Shown: piece after piece, positions 42,101 to 56,400 of the stretch
Layout of the letters: each line of letters opens with the position of its first letter
How positions within the stretch are numbered: position 1 is the stretch's first letter
DNA from: Mermis nigrescens
Taxonomy: Eukaryota > Nematoda > Enoplea > Mermithida > Mermithidae
Length of the DNA: 64,000 nt
Reading direction: 5' to 3'
Assembly: GCA_036768485.1 (NCBI GenBank)
Contig: JAVLUZ010000701.1
Coordinates: 1-64,000 of the forward strand
Notes under the pieces: model-generated
Seen by the model: only the letters and a program-made list of their open reading frames with translations
Told to the model about the DNA's origin: nothing
Databases searched by the model: none
Made by a program: the position numbers and the translations under genes

Positions 42101-45100
42101 TATGTTATAACGTTACACAAAAACTTTACACCTTCTTTACACAGTCAGTTTTGAGTTTCAAGAAAAACAAAAAAACACGGGCAGCGAATTTTTTTATTAT
42201 CTTTCTTTTAAAAAAACCGCACCTTCCAGAAGTGTCCGTTATAGCTGTAGAGGGGGTGCACATGTGTTAGGGGTACCCAAGTATATGTATAGGTACGCGC
42301 TAACGCGCTACCTATGATATGTTTAGTCTATTTTACATAATTTTGCGGATATTTTATATTTAGCTCGATAATAATTCGCCAAAATGAATGCCGTTGTGTA
42401 CTTTTAACGTTGCTTTTAAATGTCAGGTTGGCGCTAGATTTTTAATAATTTTCTTTGCATTTAGAGATATTTTTGTGACTACTCTACGTGTTTTAGCTAA
42501 TTTCTCTTCTTTGCATACAATGCTAGTATTTCGCTTCCATTCCTAATCACGAGTGATTTTTCCAGCTGATAATCCCCGTGCACTAAATGTTTTAAGACCG
42601 ATCAATTATAAAAGAAGGACTCAATCCTCCGTTTATTAATGAATAAATGAATAGTTTTTAAATTTTTTTATAAGTTAAGTTTGACTCGTAAGTTTATGAA
42701 CACGTATGTATGTACAGTCGGTGATTAAGATGTAAAGCTATGTACAAACAGTAATATGACGAGTAAGTAAAGGTAAGATTGAACTAGAAGTGCTGAGCGA
42801 TGGAAAGCCAGCTATGCAATTTGATGAATCTTTGGCGCACTTGAAAATTTGCTCGGATGAACTGAGCTAGGCAATGGTGGGACTCAGTTGTTGCAAGTTT
42901 GAGAGACTCAGCTCTCGCAACGGAGGAACTTGCAACCATAAGCATCGTAAAAAATTGAGCCGCTTCTCTTTGTTCTTTTGTCTTTTGTAGAAAGGCGGAA
43001 TTTTCGGACCTTCTCTCGCTTTTTCGGAAGAGGAAAATGGGTTCTTATATCCGGTTTCAGAATCCCACTGCCCAATTTTTGCTCTCTGCGCGTTATGTAG
43101 TGTTTTCCGTTCGAGCACGCACTTTTCTACGCTTTCTATACTTTGATCTAGATTGGACTGCCCCTTGTATCCAGGTCAGCCATTTTCCGTATCCTTTAAC
43201 CCCTTGCTCGTGCTTTTTCATCTGATTTGATTCATTCATATCATTTCTACATGCTGTCGATGAATTTGATCGTGCTGCACGCATTTTATGCTTACTTTTC
43301 CGAGATTTCTGAATCATCTTTTCGGTTTTTTAGTCGCCTCGGATTAATGACCTTAAATCGCTCGTTTAGGCAATCAATCAAGCCTGTTACTTCAACGATA
43401 TTATTAAGTGTTTTTTCTAAAAGCCATATTAATTGGTTCTATTCTTAATATAACGCTTACATTTATAGATAATGATAAGTACATAAAATGACTAATACAC
43501 TCGCTAGCACACTTACATCTGTGTTCATTACGTAGGTACTACAACAACATGTAATATTATCTCGCGTGTACTTGACACAAAATCATTTCAAGTTAGCTGT
43601 TATATTTCACAGGTTAGCTAAATCTAGTAGTAATTCTGAGCTCCTTATCGACATTTGTTTACTACGAAGATTTACTCCATAAAATTATGAAGATTATGTC
43701 CTAGCCAAACTTACTGTGAATTGAATCTTTTAACTTACATTACTTTGTGCTTTCCATTTATAAATTTTCTCTGTTGCCACAATTCTGAAATGGAAAGAAA
43801 AGTTAAATGGTGGCCTTGCATAAAAATGATATTTTTTAAAACTTAAATTAACTTCCTTAACCCTTATATGTCTAAAGATTTTTCTTTTTACCCAAGTGAG
43901 TTAATCTGTTACTATCTGTTTCAGCTACGTCAAAGTATATTTGTTACCAGATAAGTCAGACAGCGGTAAAAAGAAAACAAAATGTAAACGTGCAACAGAT
44001 AACCCCGCTTTTAACGAAACTTTAAGGGTGAGCCGCTTTTTTTAAGATCAAATACAATCGTTCCAAGCACACTCAATAACGTTATGTACTTCAATTATAT
44101 CAATATTTTCGTAACATAATAATATATTCAGTAGATAATAATTATTATTATTATAATTACTATTATTATTGATTTTTTTACTTGTAAAAGCTTTATTCTT
44201 ATTAGTAATCACGTTGAACGTTAATTTAATCTGTAGACTATGATGCCCATCTCCAATAGACTTTCTACATCTACATAAAAAGCTCTTAAAAATATGCTCA
44301 TATCAAATAGAAACTAAATTATAATTTAAATGAATTTCAAATTTTGAAATAAATTCAAATTTGAATGAATTTCGAATTTTAAATTCAAATAAGCATTTAA
44401 AATAAACAATTCATTATTTGTTGTAGAATAACGTTTCTCCGGTGCTTTTACACTTCGAATAGGCTGGCGCTTGTCATTTTACAAGTTTTCAGGCATCGTA
44501 TACTGACGACTGCGACAGACCGGCCCAACCCGTAAATCCTACTCGTACTTATGAAAAAGATAAGGAGAAGGAAATAGCATGATAAGCATAGGTAACCAAA
44601 CACGGAGCCTGGGAGAAACGGGAGAAACGGCGAAACCATGATAAGCATAGGTAACCACACCCGGAGCCTAGGAGAAACGGGAGAAACGGCGAAACCATGA
44701 TAAGCATAGGTAACCACACCCGGAGCCTAGGAGAAACGGGAGAAACGGCGAAACCATGATAAGCGTAGGTGACCACACCCGGAGCCTGGGAGGGACGGGA
44801 GAAACGGCGAAATCATGATAAGCATAAGTATCCAAACCCGGAGCCTGTGAGAAACGGGAGAAACGGCGGAACCATGATAAGCATAGGTAACCCCACCCGG
44901 AGCCTGGGAGAAACGGGAGAAACGGCGAAACCATGATAAGCATAGGTAACCACAACGGGAGACTGGCAGAAACGGGAGAAACGGCGAAACCATGATAAGC
45001 ATAGGTAACCTAACCCGGAGCCTGGGAGAAACGGGAGAAATGGTGAAACCATGATAAGTATAGATAACCACACCCGGAGCCTGGGATAAACGGGAGAATT

Positions 45101-48100
45101 GGCGAAACCATGATAAGCATAGGTAACCACACCCGGAGCCTGGGAGAAACGGGAGAAACGGCGAAACCATGATAAGCATAGGTAACCACACCCGGAGCCT
45201 GGGAGAAACGGGAGAATTTGCGAAACCATGATAAGCATAAGTGTAACGGGAGAAAGGGCGAAACCATTGATGGGAGAAGCGTTTCTCCTACCGGGGAAAT
45301 TTCGATGAGAGAAACGTTTCTCCCAACGGGGTAAACACTAGTAGGATTTACGGGTTTGCCCGCTACGATAGAATAATTGACAATTACAATAACCAGAATA
45401 ATGGATACCAACATGGCTGGTCTGGGGAGGAGGTCAGCCAGCGAGCTTTTTTTTAGCCTAAACTGCCTCAAAAACTAGTAGAAACAATAAATAAACGCAA
45501 AAAAATGTTTATCTATGGTGTCTAAGCAATTTTGAGCACTTTTGCAGAAAAGTTTTAATTCACATCTATTTTTGGCTGTCATTTTGTCGTATTTCTCCGG
45601 AGTTTCCTTATTTGTCCGGTCTATGTGGAGGAAGAGAAGTTCAGACCGAATGTGCATGTCTCTTCAAAAATGATGAAAAAACTTTTTGAAAAGCGCAAGT
45701 TATATGAAACACAGATTATGCTTAAAACTCAATTTTCGTGTTGAGTTTTTGTAGAATAATTTTAGAGTGTAAGATGTTTTAGCGCATGAATTGACACAAA
45801 GTGTTTTAGCACCTTTGAAATTCATTACCTTTCAAAAGCACAAGTATGTAAAAAATGTGCGAGTTTTAAGACCTAGGAATTTAGGAATAATTTTCATTCA
45901 TATATACGGTTTTTTATAACATGCTAAAAAACATATTTATTTACAATTTTATCTGTTTTGATATTTATTTTCTCAGTTTCATGGATTAACTAAGGCAGAA
46001 GTAGAAAAACGTGTCTTGCTCGTTTCTGTATGGCATTCCGACTTGCTTGGAAAAAATCAGTGCCTTGGTGATGTGCATATAAATTTGAGCGACTATCGTT
46101 GGAATAGCAATGATGGCGGCCAGTGGTTTGCGCTAGAAATTCCTAGAAAGGTACATTTTTATTAAAATAATAGAATACAAGAAAAATTATTACATTCGAA
46201 AGCTTTGTATGAATTAAAAAGAAGAGATGGATCCAAATCAAAAAGCACGTGAAAGCTTCCTAAATCATCAAAAGCAAACATGGGTATGGAGGGCGGTTGG
46301 GAGCACACGTTGGCCTTGGGGTTTGGGGGTTCAGCACCCCCAGAAGTTGAAAAACCCTCCGCACATTATTGCTGACCCCAGAATTCAATTTTTAGCTACA
46401 TTTTTGGCGATTTTTGGAGATTTCACCCAACAATACCCCCAGAATTTTCTTTCTGCCCATTAATGGTTGGGAGTAAGAACACCGAGGATACAAAAGCCCC
46501 CATAATCTGGTAGACTCCTGAATTGAATTTTTAGTGCGTTTTCGTGATTTAGCTTCATCAGATCCCCAGAAATCGGTTGTTAACCATGTTTGGTAGGATG
46601 CATCATGAGTTAGGCATCGAATTCCTTATGATCGCAAGTGATACTAAACGGTTATTCCGCATCAATCTGCCCAATTTTTTTCCATTTGTCAATATTAGGA
46701 TTATTGTAGTGAACCAATACATTTGACTAAAAATTCGAATTTATTAAAGCCTTGAATTGCTAGTAAAACTTCGAAACTCTTTTGTCGCGCTCTGTATGTC
46801 TGCTTTCTGTAAATTTTTATAAATTATGTTTTTATTTCAATGTCCTTAAGTTTTTAACGATTTGCGAAGCTGATCTGGCTTACTCTGTTAAATCTTATTA
46901 TTTCTATCAAGCTTTAAAAGCTCTCAAACATTTTCTCTCAGAAAGGCTTTGAGTTTGCTAAAACAGGAAAAAATTATTACTAATTAACATGCTTTGTGAT
47001 GTGTGAAATTATTTAGTTTCTTTGTATCAGTACTTCGGAAGCAGTAATTTAGTTTATGTGGAATTATTAGTCTGTAAAAGAATAAGATAAGAACTGAGCA
47101 TTATTACTAAAACTTTTAGCTTTATCGATTAAAATTGGCCAGGAATCGCCATGAAACGAAGAAAATTCGAGAATCATCATAGTGTTTTATAAATATAGCC
47201 GTGTACGTAGAACTTTATTCATTTTCGCTCTAGTTTTCCGCTTCAATTATTCATCATTTTCACGAATTTTTTTGCTGTTCTTCAAAATTCAAGTAAACGC
47301 GTAAGACCTGTTTCTGCATTGAGATATTTAGAAACAAAGTTTTTTCCATTGTGAAAGCATTACTTTCTAGAGCTTTCATTTATCGTAATCGTTCGGGTCC
47401 GAGATGATGAAGAGTTTCAAATCTGCTTTATAGGCATTAACGAAGACGTCAAAAGTATCATTGGTGTGATCCCTGTTCTTAATTGACAAGTTAGAAAGTC
47501 AACTGGAATCAATAACATGATAATGCTAAGTATAATTGATTTTCTTCCTAAATTACGCATTGATTTATAACTTTAATTTCACTGTCGTTGTGTTGAAAGA
47601 ATCTTGTCTCTTGAACTTCATTCGCGAATCAAAATCATAGGTACGCGTTAGCGCATACCTATAATATATTTGGCCTTCTTTTTTCATGTATGTTAATAAC
47701 AGCGAGGTGTGAATTTTATGTCCACCCCCTACAGCAACACTGGGACACTTCTGTATTGTGCGGCCTTTTTAAAAGATAGGTAATAAACAAATTTGATGCC
47801 GATGTTTTTGTTTTTTAAATGAATACCTGGTGTGTAAAGAGCGTGTAAAGTTTTACTGTAACGTTATGACATATACTTTTTTAAATTTTGGTCGGTTACC
47901 AAACTTTCCTAACTCAGTTTTGCAATCTGTTTAGTCTGCTTTTTTAAAATGTAGACAATTGACTAAGCTCAAACCCCTTTTTAGTTTTTTTTCAAAAAGT
48001 GACTTTATTTCAGATTGGTAGTGTAAAGAGTGTGAAGAATCAGAGGGGCCTGTATTCTGTCTGCCAACAACACCGATCATGGAGTCCCCAAAAATTTGTT

Positions 48101-50384
48101 CGAGCAGAAGTGTACTACGACTCAACGGCTACTTTTGGCTTCCAGCAAACTTTTGTACACTTAAGACGGAATTATATCTAGGGGTTCAAGCTTTACACTC
48201 TATTGTATGGTGTAAAAAACGGATTTTGTCTAAGATTTCTCTGTCAACTTTTCCGCTTATAAGTCGGGATAAATTAAATAAAATAGAAATAAAGTACCTT
48301 CTAAGCCCTACACGCCGTAGCAAACTATGTTTGAAAAACGCAATATTGAGTTATTTATGGGGTGTAAAGTTTGAATTCAGGGGTGTAAAATGGGCGAAAA
48401 AACACGTTTTTCCCCTATTTTGATTGATAAATATCTCAAATATTTTGCAGAACAAAAGTTTTGCACATACAAACGTACTACAATTTAAAGGCTACAAACC
48501 GGCCCGAACCAAATTTCTTTACACTCAATGGGGAGTTAAATATAGATTTTTAAAGTTTACATATGTGGTAAATGATGGAAAAATACATTTATGTCCCTTT
48601 TTTAGTTCGCCACTTTCTCCGTTTAGAAGTTGGGATAAGTCTAATAGATTGAAAATAAAGCACTCTCTAAGGGGTACACGCCACAGCTAATTGCATTTAT
48701 TTACACCAATATTTAGATTTTTCGGGAGGTGTAAAGTCCAAAATTGGGGGTGTCAAACGTGTTTCTGTTTTGTTTCTTCTCTACCAACTTCTCCGGTTAC
48801 GAGTCTGGACGTCATCATGAGTCTAAAACTGTACCAGAGGTCAAATGTCATACGTCAGTTGAGCGCGTTTGTTTACACTCAACAGTGATGTAAAGTGGTA
48901 TACATATAATATTTATTTGTCTTCAGACCATTGTGGAAACTTATTTTTTTCATAAATATTAATCGTAATATCAGAGTAATACCAGAATAACGAATCCGAC
49001 TAAAATCTTCTTTACACGCTGTGGTCGTATAAAGATTCACACTGAAAATCAACTTAAGTTTCAGAGCATTGCGGAAGCTCAATTCTTTTTAAAAATGTCC
49101 TATATAAAGTCAGAATTACGAATCTGGCTGTTAGCTTTCTCTCTACCCCGCAGTTGTATAAAGTTTACACTATTTGATGCATACAGTTTACACTACAAAT
49201 TTATTTTACTTCCAGAGCGTTGCAAAACGTAATTTTTTACCAAATATGTATCGTAAGGTCAGATTATGAATCTGACTGTATATTTTCTTTACACTCATTA
49301 GTTGTGTAAATTGTAGACTGAAAATTAAGTTTACTTTTAGAGCATTGCAGACGCTCAAGTGTTCTTTACACCTAGTATTTGCGTACATTATGCTGAAAAC
49401 ATTTGATCTGTTTAAATAAGATAAGGTTGTCTTCTTCAAAAGAGATAATGTTGATACTCAGAACAATATTCTTTTCCGCGTTCTTGGACTATTTTCATTA
49501 TTGTGGCATGTAACCGGATGTGTTTACTGATCTAACTAATTAAAAGTAGGGTACTAGCAAAGAAAAATGCTTAGATGGAACAAAAAAGACGAATTTACTT
49601 GGGATTGTGGATTATTAAGGATATAAAAGGAGGGGACTAACACAAAGCTCCTATGTATATGCCTATAAGTCGCAAAAACTGTTAAAAATCAGACTTTCTC
49701 TAAACAGCGCAAAAAATCGTAGTATATTCTTCGGCCTCTGAAAAAATGTAGCCTTCTTTAAATAATTTTCAAAGCTTCACATAAGATTGTATAAACACAA
49801 TCGAAAATGTATACTTTTTGTAAATTGCTTGCAAGTTGCAACGCTGACTTGCTTCGTATCGTGATTGTTAGAAAAGTGACTGCAATCGTATTTAAAGGTG
49901 TTTTATTTTGTTATCATGAGCATTATAGCAAGCAAACCTGTCATTAATTGATTAATGCACACAATCGTTGCGGGCATGCAAGTATACCTACATGTAGTCT
50001 ATTTCATGTAAGCTTACGCCTTTCCTACTGCTTTAAACCAACAATTTCTTTGATTGTCCTGAATGCATTGATGTTTGCTATTTCATTCAATTGGCTTGCA
50101 AAGTCTCTCCTAGTTTACTACATCTAATTTCCCATAGCTACTGCACAGCTAACATGCTGCTTTTTTAATCGTTTTTGGTTAAATGCTTTATTTCAATCTG
50201 TTGGCCGCGTAGAATGTACTTCGATTTTTTGCGTTGGTTAGAGAAAGTCTGATTTTTTAACAGTTTTTGCGACTTCAGGCATATTCATAGGTAGATTTTA
50301 CCTAGTCCCCTCCTTTTACATCCTTAATAATCCATAATCCTAAGTATATCCGTGTTTTTTGTTCCATCGAAGCATTTTTTCTCA

Positions 50385-50477
<93 letters not shown>

Positions 50478-53400
50478 TACTTGTACAAAATTATTGGGAA
50501 TGTACCATGCGCGCATCACTGGAGAATTTTTTCGGACCCTGATCTATTCTAACGAAGCATTATTGGAGTTTATGAAAACACAGTTGCAAATAGCCATTCC
50601 ATTTATTCATTTTGGTTCTCCAATATTTTTTCATTGTCTTGACTGACAATAGGAAGAAGGCATTACTTCCATAGATACACAGCATGGTCGATCTAAGGAG
50701 GGGGTCTAAAATCGTGCTTTTCCGGGCCAAGATGACCTGAAAAAACTGGTATAAGCGTTAAAATAGCGTTAAAACTACGTTATTACAGAGTTTCTGGTCA
50801 ATTCACAGCACTTTTGAAGAAAAATTTCAATTTTCATCCATTTTTGGTCTTCATTTTGCATTATTTTCCCCTGATAATTTTCCATTTTCCAATTCTGAGG
50901 GTCTTAACCCCACAAACCCCTAATGCATGTCTGCTTACTACACTCCCCAAATTAGTAACGGTGCAATACAAGGATATTGTTATCTTACACGTTTTCTGTT
51001 TGAAAGAATGCTTTGATGGAATGGAATCCGTAGTAAGAAGCAAACTTCGACTTTTTTATATCAAATTGGGCCACATTAATCAATGAAAATTAAATCAAAG
51101 AAAGTAGCTTGTCTCTAAAATATTCCAATTTCAACATTGACAATTTAGGGTTTTCGAATCGTAGTGAAATAAGTAAAAGCGGGCATTTTCAAAACATCAG
51201 CTTGTATAAAGGTGACCCTCTTATGGACATATTGGAAGGATTCGTACCTTCTTAAAAGAGACCTGCTTGCAAGATAGTGTTGTCTTCGTCTTGTGCTTGC
51301 ACAGAAAACAATCGTGCTTAAGTGTCCCCACGATGACCCTTCATAAATTTCTTTCGTACAATATCAGTCAAATCAATTCTAGATAGATCGAAAAGTGCCA
51401 TTCCAAATTTTTTTCATGATCAAGTTGCATATGTACGCAATAAAACTTTCAGTAAGTTTTCAAAAATAGCATTTCATACTATTGTTCGGAAAATCGGGAC
51501 AGTTGGAGAATCGGGACGACGGCGGAGAAATAGGAATTTCGGCAATCGAAAAGTAGCCTGATCATTAGACGGAGAATCGGGACAGAGCGGGCGGAGCGCG
51601 TTTCCAGTGGGTTACTACGTAATATTTACTCCTGTCATCGTGATCAAGAGTCGCGAGCGCGCATTAATCGAGAAATTATCATTAAAAAAGACTTTCCTTC
51701 CGCAACATATAGGTACTTAAAGTACTATTAATTAAAACGGTCAGAAAAGCACTTGCAAAACGAAGACGACCTCGTAGTAAAAACGATTCAAATCATGAGG
51801 ATAAATACTTTGAAGCAGTGGCGGATCTGGGATTTTCCTAAGGGGGCGCGGAACCCTGACTTGGGCGGAAAAATTAGCCGTTTTAACCCAAAAATCGCCT
51901 CTCCTCAATGGGGGCGGCCGCCCCCGCCCCCCTAAATCCGCCCCTGCTTTGAAACTATTTGTAGTTTCTGTAAAGCTTGCAATGTCAGAAAAATATAATC
52001 CATGAAAAAACACTATAACGGATTTTGTCAATATTTTTAAATAATTATCATTTAGGAAGATTACCATTGAATGTTACTCACTTATTTTTCAGTCAAATAT
52101 ATACCTCCTACTCGCAATTGCAATTGACATGCTCACGTCAAGTTAAGCACCTATTAATAGCGCGGCAGAGCAGGCTCACCATCATGGCCGATCTAGACGG
52201 TCAGTCAGAGAGGTTTTTTGAGCCAAAAGAGCCTCAAATACTCTTATACTCTGCGGAAATAGCGGAAAAATCATGTTAGATCACAGTTTTTGGTCAATTT
52301 CAAGCACCTTGCAGAACCATTTGATTTTCATATATTTTCAACCGTCACTTAGCCCTTGTTCCCCCAAAAAATTTCCGGTTTGGTCCATCCTCTGGAAACC
52401 CTGCCCACGTCCGATTGTCTGATAATTGGAAAGCTTTTTCTTCCATTTACGCACTTTTTGTACAAACATTAGTAGCAAGGGGTGCACTATAAAAATTTAT
52501 TATTTTGGCAGCTAGACACCCGCTGCACGAAGATATTGCAATTTTCTCGTCGTAACCATAGATGGGCAGCACCGAAATTCTGGGGGTTGTAAGATTTTTC
52601 AAAGGTCAAAAAATGGTCTTAAAAATGGTGGTATGGCGAAAACACAATGTTTAAATGTTTCTCATCGAGCACTATCCTTTGGCATCAAAAAATTGCGAAA
52701 AAAACAAAAATTTCAAAAATTGAATCTCTGGTAGGTGTCTTGGTTTCTACGGGAACATTCGGCCTTCTGGGGGGTGCATACCCCCAAATCCCCCACGCCC
52801 ACGTGTGGTCGTAGCTGGTTTATCATCGGATCAAAATATTGATTGACAGTTTTTGTCTCAGAAGCGGTATTTATCAAATGCTGCTGTGAGCTTATAGTAT
52901 TTAATTAGCACAAGCGATGTTTCCAAGTCTTCGATGTCAGCATGTTAATTAATGTTTTAATAATCAGAAAATTTGCATAAATCGATAAGCAGCGCTTGAA
53001 AGCCGCATTGCTTACTTTTTTCGCGTACCCTTATCTAATTATGCAGATAAGTTAAGTATAGCTGTACATTCTTATGTTACGCATATTAGTCTTAGCATGA
53101 TAACTATGCCTGTTCACGTCTTTAATTTTGTATTCATGCAGTCATATTAACGAAGATCCTTTTCTAATTTTTAAAATGCTTAAATCGGCTGTATGACCGA
53201 AAATTTTTTCCTCACTAATCAGAATCTTATTTCACTCTTAATAGATTCCCTTATGTTCCTCAGTGACATATGGACATTTGCTTTTGGCCCAGTATTTTTT
53301 TAAATCTTGTTTCCTCCAATTTTTGAAGATTGTGCTATCAAAACAATTGTTATTGCCAAAAACTCAATAGTTATGGCCTCATTCAAGCGATGTAAATCTC

Positions 53401-56400
53401 AATTGCCACAATTTTTTACATCCTTATTATTTATAAGATGATTTTTTAACTTAATTTTAAAGATAAAAATTTATTATTGCATTAATGAAAATAAAACATT
53501 GGCAGAATTTGATACAATTTTTTCTACCGCTGTAGCCTCATGTATCGTCATTGCAATAAATTGTGATTCAAATAGGTGACTCCTGCAGATTTCGTACTGA
53601 AATCAACATCGATTAAACCACACTGTAGAAAGGAAGGTCGACTCGATCTTTTGTGGAAATCATGAATTTCGTGAATGATTATATTATGTATAAATTATTA
53701 TTTTCCGAGATTCCCAAGAAAAATGGACCATCCAGCAGAAACGGAAGATCAAAGAAGATACCGCCGGTAATTACCTTCGGTAAGAAACAAGGTCTTGGCA
53801 AAACAATGGTGTTCCGGGTAACCGACTCGCGGGTGACCGACAAATAGTTTTCAAAATAGATCTGTCAATTAAAAAATTCCCGGGTGACCGACAGTCCCGA
53901 CTTACCGACTGTTCTGAATGGCTGATAGTACGGTGTGGCCGACAGTCCCGGGTGGCCGACGAGTGGTGCTAAAAATAAATCTTTCTATCAAAGAATTCCC
54001 ATCTGACCAAGTGCTCCGAAATTGACAACAGCTCCAAGTGGTCTACAAATTAAGTGACAGAAAAGTGCTGTAATTGCTTTCTCTTACAGAGATGTTTTAG
54101 GTGAGTTACTGACAAAACGATGTGATTATCTAACTGTCCTACTTACCATCCTGCGTGACATGCTAATCTATGCTTTTTCAAATATGGCACCATTTCGCCT
54201 ACGTGAAAACAGTGCTCATCTGTATCCATTAATAAGCTTAAGACTCAAATACGCAATATTAGTGCGAGCGCATGGTATTATTTGTTTGAAAAGATAGAAT
54301 GGTTAGTATATGCACAAACTTACATTTTAGTAAATTTGAATTTCATTAATCACCCGGGACGGAACCAGCAAAACTAATAGTTCAATTTTGACTTTCATCA
54401 CTTCAGCAGATCGACAAGTCTACTTGATGGTGCTTAATTTTTAAAGGTTTGTGTGTTAAATTAAATCGGTAATTGTGGATTCAAAGTTGTCCGAGAAGGA
54501 AATATTTTATTATTTTTCAAATTTAAATTGTATGATAAAAGATTGTATACGTTATTCATTCATTCTAATGAATTTGAAGTATGAAAGAACATAAACATTT
54601 TAGGAGCATCATCGAGAAGTGGCAGCATACTCAGCTACGACCGCAGAATATCAGCTGGTAAGTCTATAACATTCACAGGAGGAATAAGCAAGGTTCGGAA
54701 ATAGTGACCCAAAATTATTAGTCAAAAATGAAAAACTATGTCTCGACTGCTTAGTATAGTTCAAAGAACTTTGCTTAATTCAGATAAAAATTATGAGGAT
54801 CGAATACTCAAGGATTTACAATATTGCAGTCCACGGGAAGTCAGTTTGAAGCTACATAAAATCGTGATTTTTAATAGCATTTGTAAAAGCAATCTATAGA
54901 AATGTTTTTTAGCTGGAAAGACTTGCATATATGTATGTAGTCTGAAAACAGATAATTTATGGCTTGGAGTGTGAAAAGTTATCTTCACGAAGATAGCTTT
55001 ATTTTATTTATTAGGATAAAAAATGAATATTCGCACCAAAATATTATACTTACATGTATGTTTTTGATTCTGATAAGTTCAAGGGTATCCGGACTACACT
55101 TCCTGGTCCCGACAGCGTGACATCAAAATTTTAAAACTCGTTTTAATGTTTGAGTGTAAGTAAGTGCTAAATAAAAATTACGTTTTCAGATTCTGGAACG
55201 TCCGATAGATATCACCTATCGCCATTTAAACAAAGGCTGCTTCGAAAACGGAGTGGTGAGCTTTCATTTTTTTATTTTTAAGGTAACAATTCGCAAACGA
55301 TGTTTTTTAAACGCATTATCACTAAGTTATGTTTGATACGATGTAACACAATTATTTATGCTCCAGCTTGTCAAAAAATGATATATTTTCCAGTGTAAGA
55401 TCTCTAACGAAAAATTGAAAATATCACTACATTTTCAGGGTCATGGTCGGCAGGATTACATGCAATTGGACGGATGGACAGCATGATGACAATAGCAGAG
55501 GCAGAAGAAATCGCTTCTCGTAAATTAACTCTAGTAGTAATATTTTTTCTAAATTCGAATGAATTAGTGCAAGTTGGCGGGAATAATGGTTAGTTCATTT
55601 TTTGAGTTGCTACCGCACTGTTTTTGAAGTATAAATGGGAATCGACTTTTGACAGCAGCACACTTTTAGTTCGTTGCAGTTCGCCTGGACCGAATTTAAT
55701 TTTTTAAATTACTTGTGATTTTGTGTCTATCTGGATATCTATTTAAGATTTACTCAAGGACTTGATATGTAGGTGTGTTTTAAGTTGCGCATTTCGTTGT
55801 TTAAAGAAAAAACGCTGAGTGTTCCATTTTTTGACAGTCGATTATTTTCTTGTTTTTTTCGTTCTTAATTGATAAGACTTATGTTTAAATATTACATTTT
55901 TAAAGGTAATGCGAGCATATGCAAATCCATAGCAGAGAAAAGCTTGCAAACTTCTCGCTCACATAGTATCATATCGAACGAAGTAAAAGAAGACATAGCC
56001 CTTTCGTGTGGTGAGTAAAGCCCGAATGACAGACCGTGGATTAAACGTAACCTTATGTAAAGTCGAGTAAAATCCAGCAAAAATCTCGGGTTTAACTCCT
56101 TTTGGTATGACAGAAAACGGGTTAACTTTAACCTAAGGTTTAAGTCGGGTAACATCTCGGGTTAGACGTCGGTATGACAGAAAGCGGGTTAAACCGACGG
56201 TGGGTTAGAAATGATCGATTTAATTCAAGATTTTTAACCCTGCTCCTAGCAGGGTTAAATCTCGGGTTGTCTATCGTATTACATTACTGGCCATGCATGT
56301 TTTGATTCTGCTGAGCTCACAAAATTAATCAGTGCTGTTTCAAACTTAGAGCAATAGAAAAACCAGTGCCTACGCTATTGGTCAAAATAATTTTAATTAA

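Noticed and set aside
42867..43448. Readings of 62-83 codons in a less AT-rich part of intron 9
   Set aside because: No recognisable domain, splice context or second copy; recorded only as an unclassified stretch.
44425..44460. Possible short exon after TTGTAG encoding [11 protein letters not shown] and a stop
   Set aside because: It would end C2A prematurely; exons 10 and 11 join in phase without it, and the sequence is next to the inverted end of the minisatellite element.
44448..45471. Five overlapping minus-strand readings of 75-154 codons with repeated [13 protein letters not shown] words
   Set aside because: Produced by the 59-bp minisatellite; the frame rotates with each unit, and no domain or splice support exists.
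53710..53766. Donor GTAATT at 53767 for exon 12 of gene B
   Set aside because: Gives phase 0, which would put stops in exon 15; the GTAAGA donor at 53780 restores the phase.
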